Below, in pieces: positions 31,889 through 41,879 of a stretch of DNA of 64,000 nucleotides. Numbering within the stretch: position 1 is the first letter of the stretch; each line of letters opens with the position of its first letter. Location of the stretch: NCBI GenBank assembly GCA_019775845.1, contig JADQAV010000044.1:1-64000 (forward strand). The letters are read 5' to 3'. The notes beneath the pieces are model-generated. The model searched no databases and had not been told where the DNA came from. It saw only the letters and a list, made by a program, of their open reading frames with translations. The position numbers and the translations under genes were made by a program. Origin of the DNA: Myrmaecium sp. VS I D KN 1. Taxonomy: Eukaryota > Ascomycota > Dothideomycetes > Valsariales > Valsariaceae.

Positions 31889-33198
31889 ATGGCCGAGCAA
31901 TTGGTTCTCCGCGGTACCCTCGAGGGTCACAACGGCTGGGTTACCTGCCTGGCTACCTCTCTCGAGAAGTATGTCCTGCCGACGAAGAAAAGATCCTCAG
32001 GATCGCACACCTCCAGAGCGAGAGCATCATGGCTAATGACCAGATAGCCCCAACATGCTTCTGTCCGGTTCCCGCGACAAGACTCTCATCATCTGGAACC
32101 TTACCCGTGATGAGACCGCCTACGGCTACCCCAAGCGCAGCCTCCACGGTCACTCCCACATCGTCTCCGACTGTGTATGTTCCTTTCCGACGGAGAAAGC
32201 AGAAAATTTCAGGCGAAGGCGAACAAAGTGCTGATGATAGTGAAGGTGATCTCCTCCGACGGTGCCTACGCTCTCTCTTCTTCCTGGGACAAGACTCTCC
32301 GCCTCTGGGAGCTCTCCACCGGTGTCACCACCAGGCGCTTCGTCGGCCACGAGAAGGACGTCCTCTCCGTTTCTTTCTCCGCCGACAACCGCCAGATCGT
32401 CTCCGGTTCCCGCGACAAGACCATCAAGCTCTGGAACACTCTTGGTGACTGCAAGTACACCATCACCGACAAGGGCCACTCCGAGTGGGTTTCTTGTGTC
32501 AGGTTCTCCCCGAACCCCCAGAACCCCGTCATCGTCTCCGCTGGCTGGGACAAGATGGTCAAGGTGCGTTCCCACTTCGTTTGCGCCGTTCTGGCGCTTC
32601 ACCATTCCCCCGACATCACATGATGCTATGCAACCTAAAGTATTTGCTACTTCAGAGCCTTTTGGCTATGAGACCAACCTTCACCAAAGCACTGATCTGT
32701 CTTATCTTCAATCGCACGTTCTACGCCATATTATCTGGCATTTGAACAACTCTTCTAACGCCAATATAATAGGTTTGGGAGCTCGCCACCTGCCGTATCC
32801 AGACCGACCACATCGGTCACACCGGTTATATCAACACCGTCACCATCTCCCCTGACGGTTCTCTCTGCGCCTCTGGTGGTAAGGATGGTACCACCATGCT
32901 CTGGGACCTTAACGAGTCCAAGCACCTCTACTCCCTCAGCGCTGGTGACGAGATCCACGCTCTTGTCTTCTCCCCCAACCGCTACTGGTTGTGCGCTGCT
33001 ACCGCTAGCAGCATCATCATCTTCGACCTCGAGAAGAAGAGCAAGGTTGATGAGCTCAAGCCCGAGTTCCTCGACGTTGGCAAGAAGAGCCGCGAGCCCG
33101 AGTGTGTCTCCCTCGCCTGGTCCGCCGACGGCCAGACTCTCTTCGCCGGTTACACCGACAACAAGATTCGCTGCTGGGGTGTTATGGCTAGGGCATAA
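31889..33198 (+). CDS. cpcB: RACK1/CpcB, ribosome-associated Gbeta-like WD40 protein
   Basis: Four exons: 31889-31968, 32048-32174, 32246-32563, 32773-33198; 316 residues, exactly the family length. Introns are 79, 71 and 209 nt. The protein is a seven-bladed WD40 propeller: [88 protein letters not shown] and [14 protein letters not shown] each carry the GH..WD pattern. RACK1 binds the head of the 40S subunit near the mRNA exit site and acts in translation control and signalling; in Aspergillus and Neurospora the orthologue (CpcB/CPC-2) is also needed for cross-pathway control and development. The third intron is unusually long for this window and encodes a snoRNA (next entry), as the yeast orthologue ASC1 does. 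Confidence 0.97.
32612..32701 (+). ncRNA. snR24: U24 (snR24-type) C/D box snoRNA inside RACK1 intron 3
   Basis: Within the 209-nt intron all parts of a C/D box snoRNA occur in order: box C ATGATGC (32620-32626), first guide TATTTGCTAC (32641-32650), box D'-like CAGA (32653-32656), box C' ATGAGAC (32668-32674), second guide TCACCAA (32681-32687) and box D CTGA (32692-32695). GACA (32612-32615) and TGTC (32698-32701) can close a terminal stem. The two guides are complementary to TTGGTG and GTAGCAAATA, neighbouring segments of the 25S rRNA site that U24 methylates (yeast 25S positions near 1437, 1449 and 1450, from memory). In yeast, snR24 lies in the intron of ASC1, the RACK1 orthologue, so host gene and guide RNA both match. 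The ends are estimates; processing would be by debranching and exonuclease trimming. Confidence 0.92.
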
Positions 33199-33745
33199 AC
33201 GGGTTAAAGGGGTTCTCAGGAGGTTGTTGCATCTTGCGTGCTGGAACGTGAACAAAAGCTTGTCATGTGCTACGAAAAGGGATATGGAAGGGACGACCAT
33301 TTCCGGCGCATATGCTTGAAAGCTCAGCTGAGGCTGCACTGCCTTTGTGCACATTTGAGGGTAAACTGTAACTTCGGCCGGCGCTATCCAAGTGAATTCA
33401 ATACAATTCAATATCCTGTTCTTCCAAGGTGATGTCCAGCCCTTGGGGTGAATTCATTCATATACCTCGATCGTATGTGAGGAGTTGCATTTATCAAGTA
33501 CATTTTTCCTCTTGATTCCAAATCTTCCTGATCAAGACTCGTGCTCCGTTCGTGATTTGTTTTAAAGCCCTCCTCACTACACGCTTATGCGCCCTAATCT
33601 TACAATGGTACATCCTGTCGGATTCTGCCCGTCCGTCCGTCCGCCTGATTTTCAAGTGCCTTCAGGAAATATCCCCTAACCTGCCCGCTGCGATGGAAAA
33701 CGAAGAAGAAAAGATCTCCCACCATCCGCTATGATCCCACCCTCC
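33199..33745. other. Intergenic between convergent RACK1 and Mgr3-like genes
   Basis: No gene seen. It should hold the 3' UTRs of both genes. Confidence 0.5.
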
Positions 33746-35168
33746 TCACTTCCCCCCACCCTTCCCTTTCACCCTCTCCAACGCCTCCCGCGCATTCGCC
33801 TCGCCCTCGGCAAATCCAGCGGCGGCAGCAAGACGGGCGGCATCGGCGTACCGACGCCGGGCCTCGGCGAGGTCGCCGGCCATCTCGGCGAACTCGCCCA
33901 GGTTGTGGGTGGCGACGGCGCAGCCGAGGTCGCACTCTTCGTCGCGAGAGGCGGCGGGGACGGTGCGGGCGAGGTCGAGGGCTTTGCGGGCCCAGCGGGT
34001 GGCTTGGGTGAGGAGGATGGCGCGGCTGGGGGGTTGGGGGGAGGTTGGGTCTGTGAAGGGGGAGGACGGGGAGGCGAGGATGCTGGATGGGGGATGTTGT
34101 TGGGCGAGGGAGATGGAGAGGTTGTTCATGAGGACGACTTGGTGGCAGGTGTTGGGGGGGCAGAGGTTGAGGGCTTGGAGGAAGAGCGGGGTGGCGAGGT
34201 AGTGTTGGTCTTTGGATTCGTAGTTGTGCGCGAGGGCTGGGGTGGGAAGAGGTTAGTTGAGCTTGTGTGTGTGTGGTACAGGAGTGGGGGGAGGATGATG
34301 AGGACGTACATTCGAGGGTCATGCCGATTTCCTCGTCGGTCATCCAGGGCCCTTCGCTGGGCTTCACGCCCTCGACCGTCCGGCGTTGCTTCTCCTTCAG
34401 CGCGCTTTCGACCGCCCAGATCAGACGTTCCTCCGCCAGGTCCGGCGCGCCGAGATGTTCGGCATACAGCTCGCCGAGCTTCACGCTGATGGCGATCGCC
34501 TTCGCCAGCACCTTCGTCCGCTGACCGTCCTCATGGTGCGCCGGCCCCCGTTCCTCCAGCCAGCGCAGGCAGTCCTTGCGCACGATCTCCAGCACCTCGC
34601 TGGCGCGCTTGTAGTTCTGGACCTTCTCGAACAGGGCGGCGATCTGGATCTTGACGCCGAGGATCTCGTCGCTGAAGGGGTCCATGCCGACCTCGTCGGC
34701 GACCTCGATGGCTTGCCGGTAGTACCGGAGCGCCTCCTTGACGTCGAGCTGGATGATGGTGTAGTAGACGGCCCGGCGAAGCTTCTGCGCCACCGGCTCG
34801 GGGAAGTTGTGGTACTGCGCGACCATGTACTTTTGGTAGACGTACGGCGCGTACAGGAGGACGCCGGAGGCGAAGAGGATGCTGCAGCAAACGAAACGGG
34901 TCAGCGTCGCTGTGTGTGCGGCGGAATGGCGGGTGCCTTACATGACTCCTGCGAGCGGGACCAGGAATGGGTGCTTGCGGCGGAGGTTCTTCAGCTCGAC
35001 CATGGTCGAGGCGTTGCGCGTGCGGGTGCATGGGCGGAGCGGGATGCGCGCCCGCGAGGGCAGCTGTCGGAGGACGCTGACATTGGGATGGGGATGGTGG
35101 AAGCGGACCTGCTGAGACGCACACTGGGAAAGCCGGCCAGCGGCTCGGGGAACGCTTCGAGAGAACAT
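33746..35168 (-). CDS. Mgr3-like mitochondrial inner-membrane TPR protein
   Basis: Three exons: 34942-35168, 34310-34881, 33746-34236; 429 residues. Introns of 60 and 73 nt (GTAAGG...CTGCAG; GTACGT...CTAACC...CCCAG) keep the frame. The N-terminus is Arg/Ser-rich with few acids (MFSRSVPRAAGRLSQCASQQ), a mitochondrial presequence. One membrane segment spans the first junction (FLVPLAGVIILFASGVLLYA), followed by YVYQKYMVAQYHNFPEP. The rest is TPR-type helices: VKEALRYYRQAIEVADEVGM, YKRASEVLEIVRKDCLRW, HYLATPLFLQALNLCPP and AVATHNLGEFAEMAGDL. In yeast Mgr3 with Mgr1 delivers substrates to the i-AAA protease Yme1; the fungal family shares this plan, so an i-AAA adaptor role facing the intermembrane space is likely. 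The gene is divergent from the HMCES gene. Confidence 0.82.
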
Positions 35169-35592
35169 GACCTCGACGGCGTTGTGGATGGGCTCACGAG
35201 AAGAGGAGGGTTGATGGTCGCAAGCGGGAATTGAGGAATGTGAGGATCCTCCGTTCGCCAAGCCTTAACCTCCGCAGTGATCCATGATGACGCAGGGCTC
35301 TGATGCCTGAGGCTGTCAATTAACGAGATACCCAGCATCACTCCAGTCCAAATACCAATGGCGTTGCGAAGCTCAAGTTGCCTAACATCAACCGGCTTGC
35401 CCTTAATATCCGCAATTGACTGACTCATTGCACATTTGGCGCTCTATCACGAACTTCAATGGCACCGTTCAAACGGTGTTGTATGTTGTAATGACTGGAC
35501 CCTGACATGTGCTCCCGCGAGACCGCATTCCGATTCTCTCCAGTACATCATGTTCTTTCAACCTCTCACCTGCTAATACTTTGACGGTCATC
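35169..35592. other. Divergent promoter between Mgr3-like and HMCES genes
   Basis: No gene seen in 424 bases. A minus-strand frame starting at 35428 overlaps the first exon of the Mgr3-like gene in another frame and is not protein-like. Confidence 0.45.
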
Positions 35593-37167
35593 ATGTGCGG
35601 GCGATACGCTTTATACCAGGTATGCTCCGTGTGCTCTCCCAAAACCCGGCGCGCATGATTGTAGTAGTACCTAATCCCATGCTCATAGCGGCCTTCCGTC
35701 GTCCGAAGGCAGCTGGAAGAGGCGAATATGCCTGTCGATGACGCGCCAGGCGACGAGGACGTGCGCCAAAGCTACAACTTCGCGCCGGGCTACGTGGGCT
35801 TGGTGTACCACGCAGATGCTCCGGAGCCTCGTGCTGCTGACTCGCCGGTTGATGGTGCTGGAGCGGATGGTGTATCGTCGCCGCCGGACGAGGTTGCGAC
35901 GAAGACGGCTGCGCACGCTGAACAAGAGACCAGTCCGCGCCATGATGCCAGATATAAGCTCCAAGCTATGAAATGGGGTATGTGATTTCTTCGGGTCACT
36001 TCTACATCCATCTACGACGAGCCCTGCTTCATCATCGCAGTCGAAAATGTACCATGAATACTAAGATCGGTTCTTCTTCACCCCGTGTGCAGGTCTCGTG
36101 CCATTCTGGACGAAGAGAAACCCCAACCACGGGTCCACAATGAAGACGATCAACTGCCGGGACGACTCCCTGCTGGAGAACCGCGGAATGTGGACGTCGA
36201 TGAAGCACAAGAAGCGCTGCGTCGTCGTCTGCCAAGGCTTCTACGAATGGCTGAAGAAGAACGGCGGGAAGGAGAAGATACCCCATTTCGTCAAGCGCAA
36301 GGACGGGCAGCCCATGTGCTTCGCCGGGCTTTGGGATTGTGTCCAGTTCGAGGGTGAGAATTGTCGTCCGTGACCGTATGTATGGTAAAATCGACTGACT
36401 TCCGCTCCCAAGGCTCGGAGGAGAAGCTGTACACGTATACCATCATCACGACGGACTCGAACAAACAGCTCAAGTTCTTGCATGACCGCATGCCCGTGAT
36501 CCTTGAGAATGGGTCGGATGAGCTACGTACGTGGTTGAGTCCCGAGCGGACGGAGTGGAGCAAGGAGCTGCAGGCTCTGCTCCGACCTTACCAAGGCGAG
36601 CTGGAGTGCTATCCGGTCTCGAAGGAGGTGGGCAAGGTGGGTAACAACTCGCCTGCTTTCATCGTCCCGGTTGATAGTGCGGAGAATAAGAGCAATATCG
36701 CCAATTTCTTTGGGAAACAGAAGCAGATGGCAAAGGTGCCAGAAGTGAAGAAGGAGTTGCAGGCGGCGGAGGAGCAGTTGACGTCGGAAGGCATCCAGGT
36801 CCACCAGGACCGCGATGAGACCAGAGAAACCACCAAGCACGAAAGCACAGAGGACAACGCCCCGCTACCGGGACGCAGTCAGGAAACCCCGAAAGGCGTG
36901 AAACGAGAGCATGAAGAGGACAGTCGGGGAGAAAGCGACACAGCAGACGATCACCGGGACCGCAAAGCACGCCGCACCACAACGAAAGAAGAAGATCACA
37001 CCCCTTCCACGCCCCGCAACGGTCCTTTGGCAAGGACGCGCAGCGCAACGAGCAACGGAACACAGTCCAAGACCGGGTCGGCGAAGAAGAAGAAGAAGAA
37101 GAAGACGGAGACCGCCGGGGCCGGGGCCGGGGGCAGCCAGAAGATCACGGCCTTCTTTGGCAAGTGA
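35593..37167 (+). CDS. HMCES/YedK-type SRAP domain protein, abasic-site DNA-protein crosslink sensor
   Basis: Four exons: 35593-35619, 35689-35977, 36093-36353, 36413-37167; 443 residues. Introns are 69, 115 and 59 nt. The start must be the ATG giving MCGRYALYQ because the catalytic Cys2 has to become the N-terminal residue after Met removal; it forms a thiazolidine bond with abasic sites in single-stranded DNA. Other SRAP residues are present: Asn126 and Arg128 in TINCRDDS, Glu157 in CQGFYEW and His216 in FLHDRMP. The SRAP domain ends near residue 275. The C-terminal ~170 residues are polar and Lys/Glu-rich with two PCNA-binding-like motifs: SNIANFFGK (about 286-294) and SQKITAFFGK (434-443, the very end). 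A Lys run (about 420-427) could be a nuclear localisation signal. Expected role: shields abasic sites at replication forks, recruited by PCNA. Confidence 0.93.
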
Positions 37168-37226
37168 GAGAAAAAAAGAAAGAGAAAAAATTCACCGGGG
37201 GCCGGGGTGAACCACCGCGTCGGGAC

Positions 37227-37273
37227 GGGGGGGGGGGGGGGGGGGGGNNCCCCCCCCCCCCCCCCCCCCCCCC
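37227..37273. other. Assembly gap flanked by poly-G and poly-C
   Basis: About 21 G, two N, then about 24 C. This looks like two contig ends, each carrying a poly-G tail on its own outward strand, joined head to head. Two-colour Illumina chemistry calls G when there is no signal, which generates such tails. The run is unlikely to be real genomic sequence. Confidence 0.8.
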
Positions 37274-38412
37274 GCAACGTGTCCTGCCTGCACTACTACT
37301 GCGCAGTGCTTGACTTGACTTGACTTGGTCATGTGCTCGCGGTTTGATGCGACCGGTTCGGTCAGGCCGAAGGAAGAGCTTTCTATGCGTGGTTTTCATG
37401 CAGTGCTGTGTGTGTGACGCGTGCTGGTAGGTTGGGCATGATGGGTTGGAGAGGGTGCTTCAGGGGAACCGCGGCATTCGGCGGCAGAGTACAGCAGCGG
37501 GCGTACATGTGACTGGAAGAGGGTGCCTTGCAGAAAGGAGTCATTTTCTCGAAGCGATATGGACCGGGTCTGGTTGGTGTGTGTGCTGTCCCAGCGAGAA
37601 AGGGCTGCTGCTGCACCGCCTGAACGTGCTCATAGAAAGGAGCGGACCTCACGTGGACGAAGGACGACATCGGTGGATTCACCATCGTATGGTGTGCGGC
37701 GGGACTTTCAATCCGTACGTGTAAGTATAGCAGCGCTTTATGCGCAGCAGGTGGAGGAGTGAATATGGCCGTAAAGGAGCGGATTCCGCGATGTCATGGC
37801 CAATTCACTGTTGTGGCTACAGCTGTGACGGCGGGTTCAACCGGTGTTTCTTTCTCTCCATGGTTTCGCTGTTGGGCATGCTTGTGAGGACGCAGTCCCT
37901 ACACCACACTCGCCATCACTACTAACTACTCGTGTACTGCTATCAAACACCGCACCGCCGTGAAGAGAACAGATGAAAGAACGAAGAGCGAGGGAGGTAA
38001 ATTCACACACTCAGTTGAAGCATGAATATTCATCGAAATAGAAGAGTGAATTGATCGCCATGAGTAGGATCGTCGGGCAACTCACTCACTCACTCGCCTC
38101 ACGGCGTGTCCCGGTTCCTTGGGTTGTTTGTTTCCTTCGCACTTGTTGGCAGTTAATCCGTTCACCATTGCTCCACAGCCTTCCTCCTTGGCGTGTTCGC
38201 TCGGTGTGAGCTGAGTCGAAGCGTGGAAGCGCATTCCTTTACAGATCCTTCTGTTTTTCACTCGCCGATTCTCTCTTCGCCCGGTTCATCGTTGTCCAGA
38301 TGCCTGGACAGTGTAAGAAGTGTGCCTGGGCAGTGTCGTTTCATGTGAATATCATGTGTGGTGGACCGGACCGGTTCTGTTCTGGTCCAGAGTCTGGTCT
38401 GGTTCTCCAGTC

Positions 38413-38460
38413 NNNNNNNNNNNNNNNNNNNNNNNNNNNNNNCCCCCCCCCCCCCCCCCC
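38413..38460. other. Assembly gap (30 N) followed by poly-C
   Basis: Thirty N followed by about 18 C. The C run is again what a reversed poly-G contig tail would look like. Confidence 0.85.
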
Positions 38461-38617
38461 CAGCGCCAGCGCCAGCGCCCACACCCAGGCCAGCAACCTG
38501 TCGATCCCCACGAGAGCCGGCCCCCTCCGTGCCCCTTTTTTCTTTCGTTTCTCGCCTCCCGGAAGTGCTGCCGCTTCCCTCTGGCCAGTCATCGCTCAGG
38601 CGAAGAAATCCACCGGG

Positions 38618-38655
38618 CCTTGCCCTGCCCTGCCCTGCCCTGCCCTGCCCTGGCC
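38618..38655. repeat. (CCCTG)n microsatellite
   Basis: Consecutive CCCTG pentamers (about six) right of the second assembly gap. Confidence 0.8.
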
Positions 38656-38962
38656 CCCACCCACCCGCCCACTCACCACGACCACCCACCATCCACCACC
38701 CACCACCCGGCCTGGCCTGCTGCAAGTCGTGAGATCCACCGGCCGGAGATGCGATGCAGCAGCAGCCCAACCGGCTCTTTCTATCACTTTCACACTTTTC
38801 TCCTTCGATCATCACCAACCCACCGTGCCACTGTGCCACCTCATCCTCCTCCTTCTCTTTCTCCCAGTCAACCCACCCATCCATCCCATCCCAACCTTCG
38901 ATCCAACGTCCAGCCAATGACTTGAAACGCCACACCAACCTTCCCTTCCCCGGCACGCTTGC

Positions 38963-39035
38963 ATCGCATCGCATCTCACATCGCATCGAAGCGCAGGGCA
39001 GCGCATCGTTCCTGCGCATCTGACATCGCATCGCA
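38963..39035. repeat. Interspersed CATCG pentamer repeats
   Basis: GCATC/CATCG units occur singly and in short runs over about 70 bases. The same pentamer forms a short run at 7261-7280. Confidence 0.65.
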
Positions 39036-39866
39036 GGGACTCGGATTCGGAACGTTTTTTCTATCTACTTTGGCTTGCGGGTGTAGGGATCATAACTACT
39101 CTCTGTACACTGCCATTGACAATAAACTGTAACGGACGTGGTTAAGCCTAAAGTAATGTATGTATCCACCACCATAAATACCTATCCTATCCCTTATACT
39201 TCAATTTTGATATGGATTTACCTATAATTATACATACAAACTCGATGCACGCCTGTAATCCGCGTCATCTGCATCTCTTTATCTGCACCTGCACATGCAC
39301 CTGCACCTGCACGCCCTTCCCCCCTCCCCTGCCCTCCATCTCCGTCCCTGCAGCACACCACTCGCTAATAAGGTCAGTCCTGCAGCAAGCAAAAGGAGCA
39401 AAGCTTTCCCCCCTTGGAGGGAGAGAGGATGTGATCCGGTCTCTCTGGATAGTTAGTGTGCAGTGCCGTCACTCAGCAGTACAGTGCAGTGCAGTGCAAC
39501 TTCTCCATGCTCGTGGCTCTGATCCTCTCTATCTGCCAACTCAAACTATTTGGACTCGTGCCTCCATCTTCACCAATTGAACTTTCTTTCCACCTCCTCA
39601 GCCTCTACTACCACCGCCTTCTCCCAATTCCTCCACCGTTTCTGTCGGCGGTTTGATCTTTACTACGGGGTACCTGACGTTCCCTTCTGGCCTTGCTGCC
39701 CTGGTCTAGTGCGTTCCATCCTTCGGCGAAATAACAAGAACCAACAAAAAAAATCGAGGGACGGGAAAGTCCACCTGGAGCTAGATTGCTACTACTCGTC
39801 CGGCAGCTAGTTTAGTAGGTAAACTTACCTCCGACCTCCTCCTGTCGCCCACTTTCGAACCACACC

Positions 39867-39868
39867 TC

Positions 39869-39901
<33 letters not shown>
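39867..39901 (+). repeat. (CT)n tract in leader of the isochorismatase-fold gene
   Basis: About 35 bases of CT dinucleotides ending 127 bases before the ATG at 40029. CT-rich stretches are common just around fungal transcription starts, so it may mark the core promoter or leader. Confidence 0.8.
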
Positions 39902-39906
<5 letters not shown>

Positions 39907-40028
39907 TCTTTCTTCGAAACGCCACCGCTCAACTCTGGAGTCATCTGTACCCTCTTACACCACATCTGCTCAGCTTCTGCAATTCCCCTCATGTGCGCCG
40001 TTGTTGTGCGGAGACACGCGCGAAGATC

Positions 40029-41576
40029 ATGAACGCCCTCTTCGACCTTCTGAAGCAGAACCAGCCGCAGTTCCAGACGAATCAGGCCCTGCTGGTCATC
40101 GGGCCGCAGAACGACTTCATCGCCGCGGACGGCAAGCTCCCCGTGGATACCGCCACCGGCTTCCTTGACCGGATCGCCAGCTTCGTGCCCGCGTTCCGGG
40201 ACAATGCTGGGGACATCATCTGGGTGCTTTCCGCGTTTGAGTCCGAGCGGAAGGTCAATGACCCGAGCGGTGTTGGCGACACCGTCCTGACCAAGCTTCC
40301 TAACAGCCGGGCGGGAAGCAACGCGGGTGATGAGAGCGATGGGACGTCTCGCTCTGCGGCTGGTCGAACTGGAAAGAGAAACTCAGGGAAAACTGCATCG
40401 TCTAAGACAACGCCAGCGCAAACGAGCCCGAAAGAGTCTACGCCCGCCGGTCCGGAAGACGAGCTATTCCTCTCACATCCGTCCGCCCACAAGGCGTGCT
40501 GCACGAAAGGATCAAACGGGTTCAAAATCGCCGACAGCATCAAACCGCTGATGGACATGTCCGTCGACACCATGGTGGTGACGACCAACTACTCCGCCTT
40601 CAACGGCACGGCTCTGCTGATGCGGCTCCGGGCCAAACTCATCACCGAGCTCTACGTCTGCGGGTGCATCACGAACATCTCCGTCTACGCAACGGTGCTG
40701 GACGCGGCCAAGCACGGCTTCACCATCAACCTGATCGAGGACTGTCTCGGCTATCGGCGGCGGGATCGACACACCGAGGCCATCCGCCAGATGGTCGATT
40801 TCATGGCGGCTGAGGTCGTCACTAGCGGCGAACTGCTCGCCCAGCTGGAGGAGCTGGAGGAAGACGAGCGCGCCGCTTCCGTGAAGGAGGCGACGGAGAC
40901 TGATGATGACGGCTTGAGTGCAATGGTCAGTAAGCTGGCTATCAACGAGTCCTCTCGCGTTCCGCCACCCAAAAACAAAAATGAAACTGATCAGCTGAGT
41001 GACCTGCTCGGAAAGCTGGAGGTGGACGACGATGGCGATGGCGATGACGATGACGAGCAGGACGAAGTGACACGCCAGGTGCAATCGATGAGGAGCATTC
41101 GCGACGCCAAACAACACATCTCCAAAACCTCCACAAGAACAACGCGGGAGCGCTCCGAGCGATCACGACCCAGCGACTCCGCTGCCGCGCCCGAAAGCTC
41201 AAGCCGCATGAGCAACCGGGACAAAGCCGCGCCCCCCGGCCCGTCGCGCGGTTCGCACACGGTCGAGAAGAAGAAGAGCTTCGTCCGGACGAAGATCCGG
41301 CGGAGGAAGATGCCGGAGGAGGGAGGGTCGAGTCGGACCTCGTCGCGGCCGACGTCGCGGGGCCAAGGTCCGGCCGAGGCCGTGCGGAATCTGGAGGTGG
41401 AGGAGCAGGCGGGATTGCCGCCGGCGGCGCCGGAGACGAGCCGGCTGGATCCGACGGGGCGGGACGCGGAACCGTCGTCGAAGAACAAAATACCGTCTGC
41501 TACTGGAGCTAGTGAGCCGCGGGATCGGAAGACGGAGCATGCGGCGGGGGCGACGGGTGAGGGCTTAGCCAGGTAG
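40029..41576 (+). CDS. Isochorismatase-fold (cysteine hydrolase-like) protein lacking catalytic Lys and Cys
   Basis: One frame, 515 residues from the ATG at 40029. Residues about 15-285 have the isochorismatase-like hydrolase fold: ALLVIGPQNDF (Asp29 is the triad Asp), GFLDRIASFVPAFRD, VVTTNYSAFNGTALLMRLR and ELYVCGCITNISVYATVLDA. Where active members have Lys (K-x-x-[FY]-SAF) this one has Thr185, and where they have the nucleophilic Cys (G-x-x-T-x-x-C-V) it has Ser218. It is therefore probably not a cysteine hydrolase. An inserted Ser/Thr/Gly-rich loop (about 95-150) interrupts the domain. The C-terminal ~230 residues are disordered, acidic (GDGDDDDEQDE) then basic (KSFVRTKIRRRKM). In related filamentous fungi, as I recall, this protein continues into an AlkB-like oxygenase domain; here a stop precedes the decayed remains of that domain. 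Confidence 0.82.
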   Translation: MNALFDLLKQNQPQFQTNQALLVIGPQNDFIAADGKLPVDTATGFLDRIASFVPAFRDNAGDIIWVLSAFESERKVNDPSGVGDTVLTKLPNSRAGSNAGDESDGTSRSAAGRTGKRNSGKTASSKTTPAQTSPKESTPAGPEDELFLSHPSAHKACCTKGSNGFKIADSIKPLMDMSVDTMVVTTNYSAFNGTALLMRLRAKLITELYVCGCITNISVYATVLDAAKHGFTINLIEDCLGYRRRDRHTEAIRQMVDFMAAEVVTSGELLAQLEELEEDERAASVKEATETDDDGLSAMVSKLAINESSRVPPPKNKNETDQLSDLLGKLEVDDDGDGDDDDEQDEVTRQVQSMRSIRDAKQHISKTSTRTTRERSERSRPSDSAAAPESSSRMSNRDKAAPPGPSRGSHTVEKKKSFVRTKIRRRKMPEEGGSSRTSSRPTSRGQGPAEAVRNLEVEEQAGLPPAAPETSRLDPTGRDAEPSSKNKIPSATGASEPRDRKTEHAAGATGEGLAR

Positions 41577-41879
41577 CTTGGGAGCTGCTGCTGTGGGAAG
41601 GCTTAGACACTACCTAGCCGATCGCGCCGTCCGGTCGGGGAGTTGCCAGCAGAATCAGCGCGCCAGCACCTCCACCGTCTGGACCGTCAGGCATGAGTGA
41701 GGGACACGAGCGGGACGCCGCTCCCGCAGGTGAGCGCAGCCATCCGGTGAAAGGAAAGAGGCCACAGTCACTGTCCAGCTTCCGTGCGCTGAGACCGTAA
41801 GACACGATCGGCGAGGGCCTCTGATTCACGCATCATCTCCAGTTAACTTTCTCACCTGCCGATACGCGTGATGGAGAGA

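Larger units (their letters stand above)
37168..40028. other. Gene-free interval with two assembly gaps
   Basis: No gene seen. Two gaps (37248-37249 and 38413-38442) are bordered by long G or C homopolymers, leaving an islet of about 1.1 kb (37274-38412) whose order and orientation are uncertain. Simple repeats in the right half: CCCTG pentamers (about 38618-38655), CATCG pentamers (about 38963-39035) and TGCACC hexamers (about 39283-39312). The last 160 bases are the pyrimidine-rich leader of the isochorismatase-fold gene. Confidence 0.55.

Noticed and set aside
32262-32855. Plus-strand frame of 197 residues
   Set aside because: Shadow of RACK1 exon 3 that runs through the snoRNA intron.
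37227-37273. Perfect G/C foldback that could be read as a hairpin or terminator
   Set aside because: It is interrupted by N and fits two poly-G contig tails joined head to head; best read as an assembly artefact.
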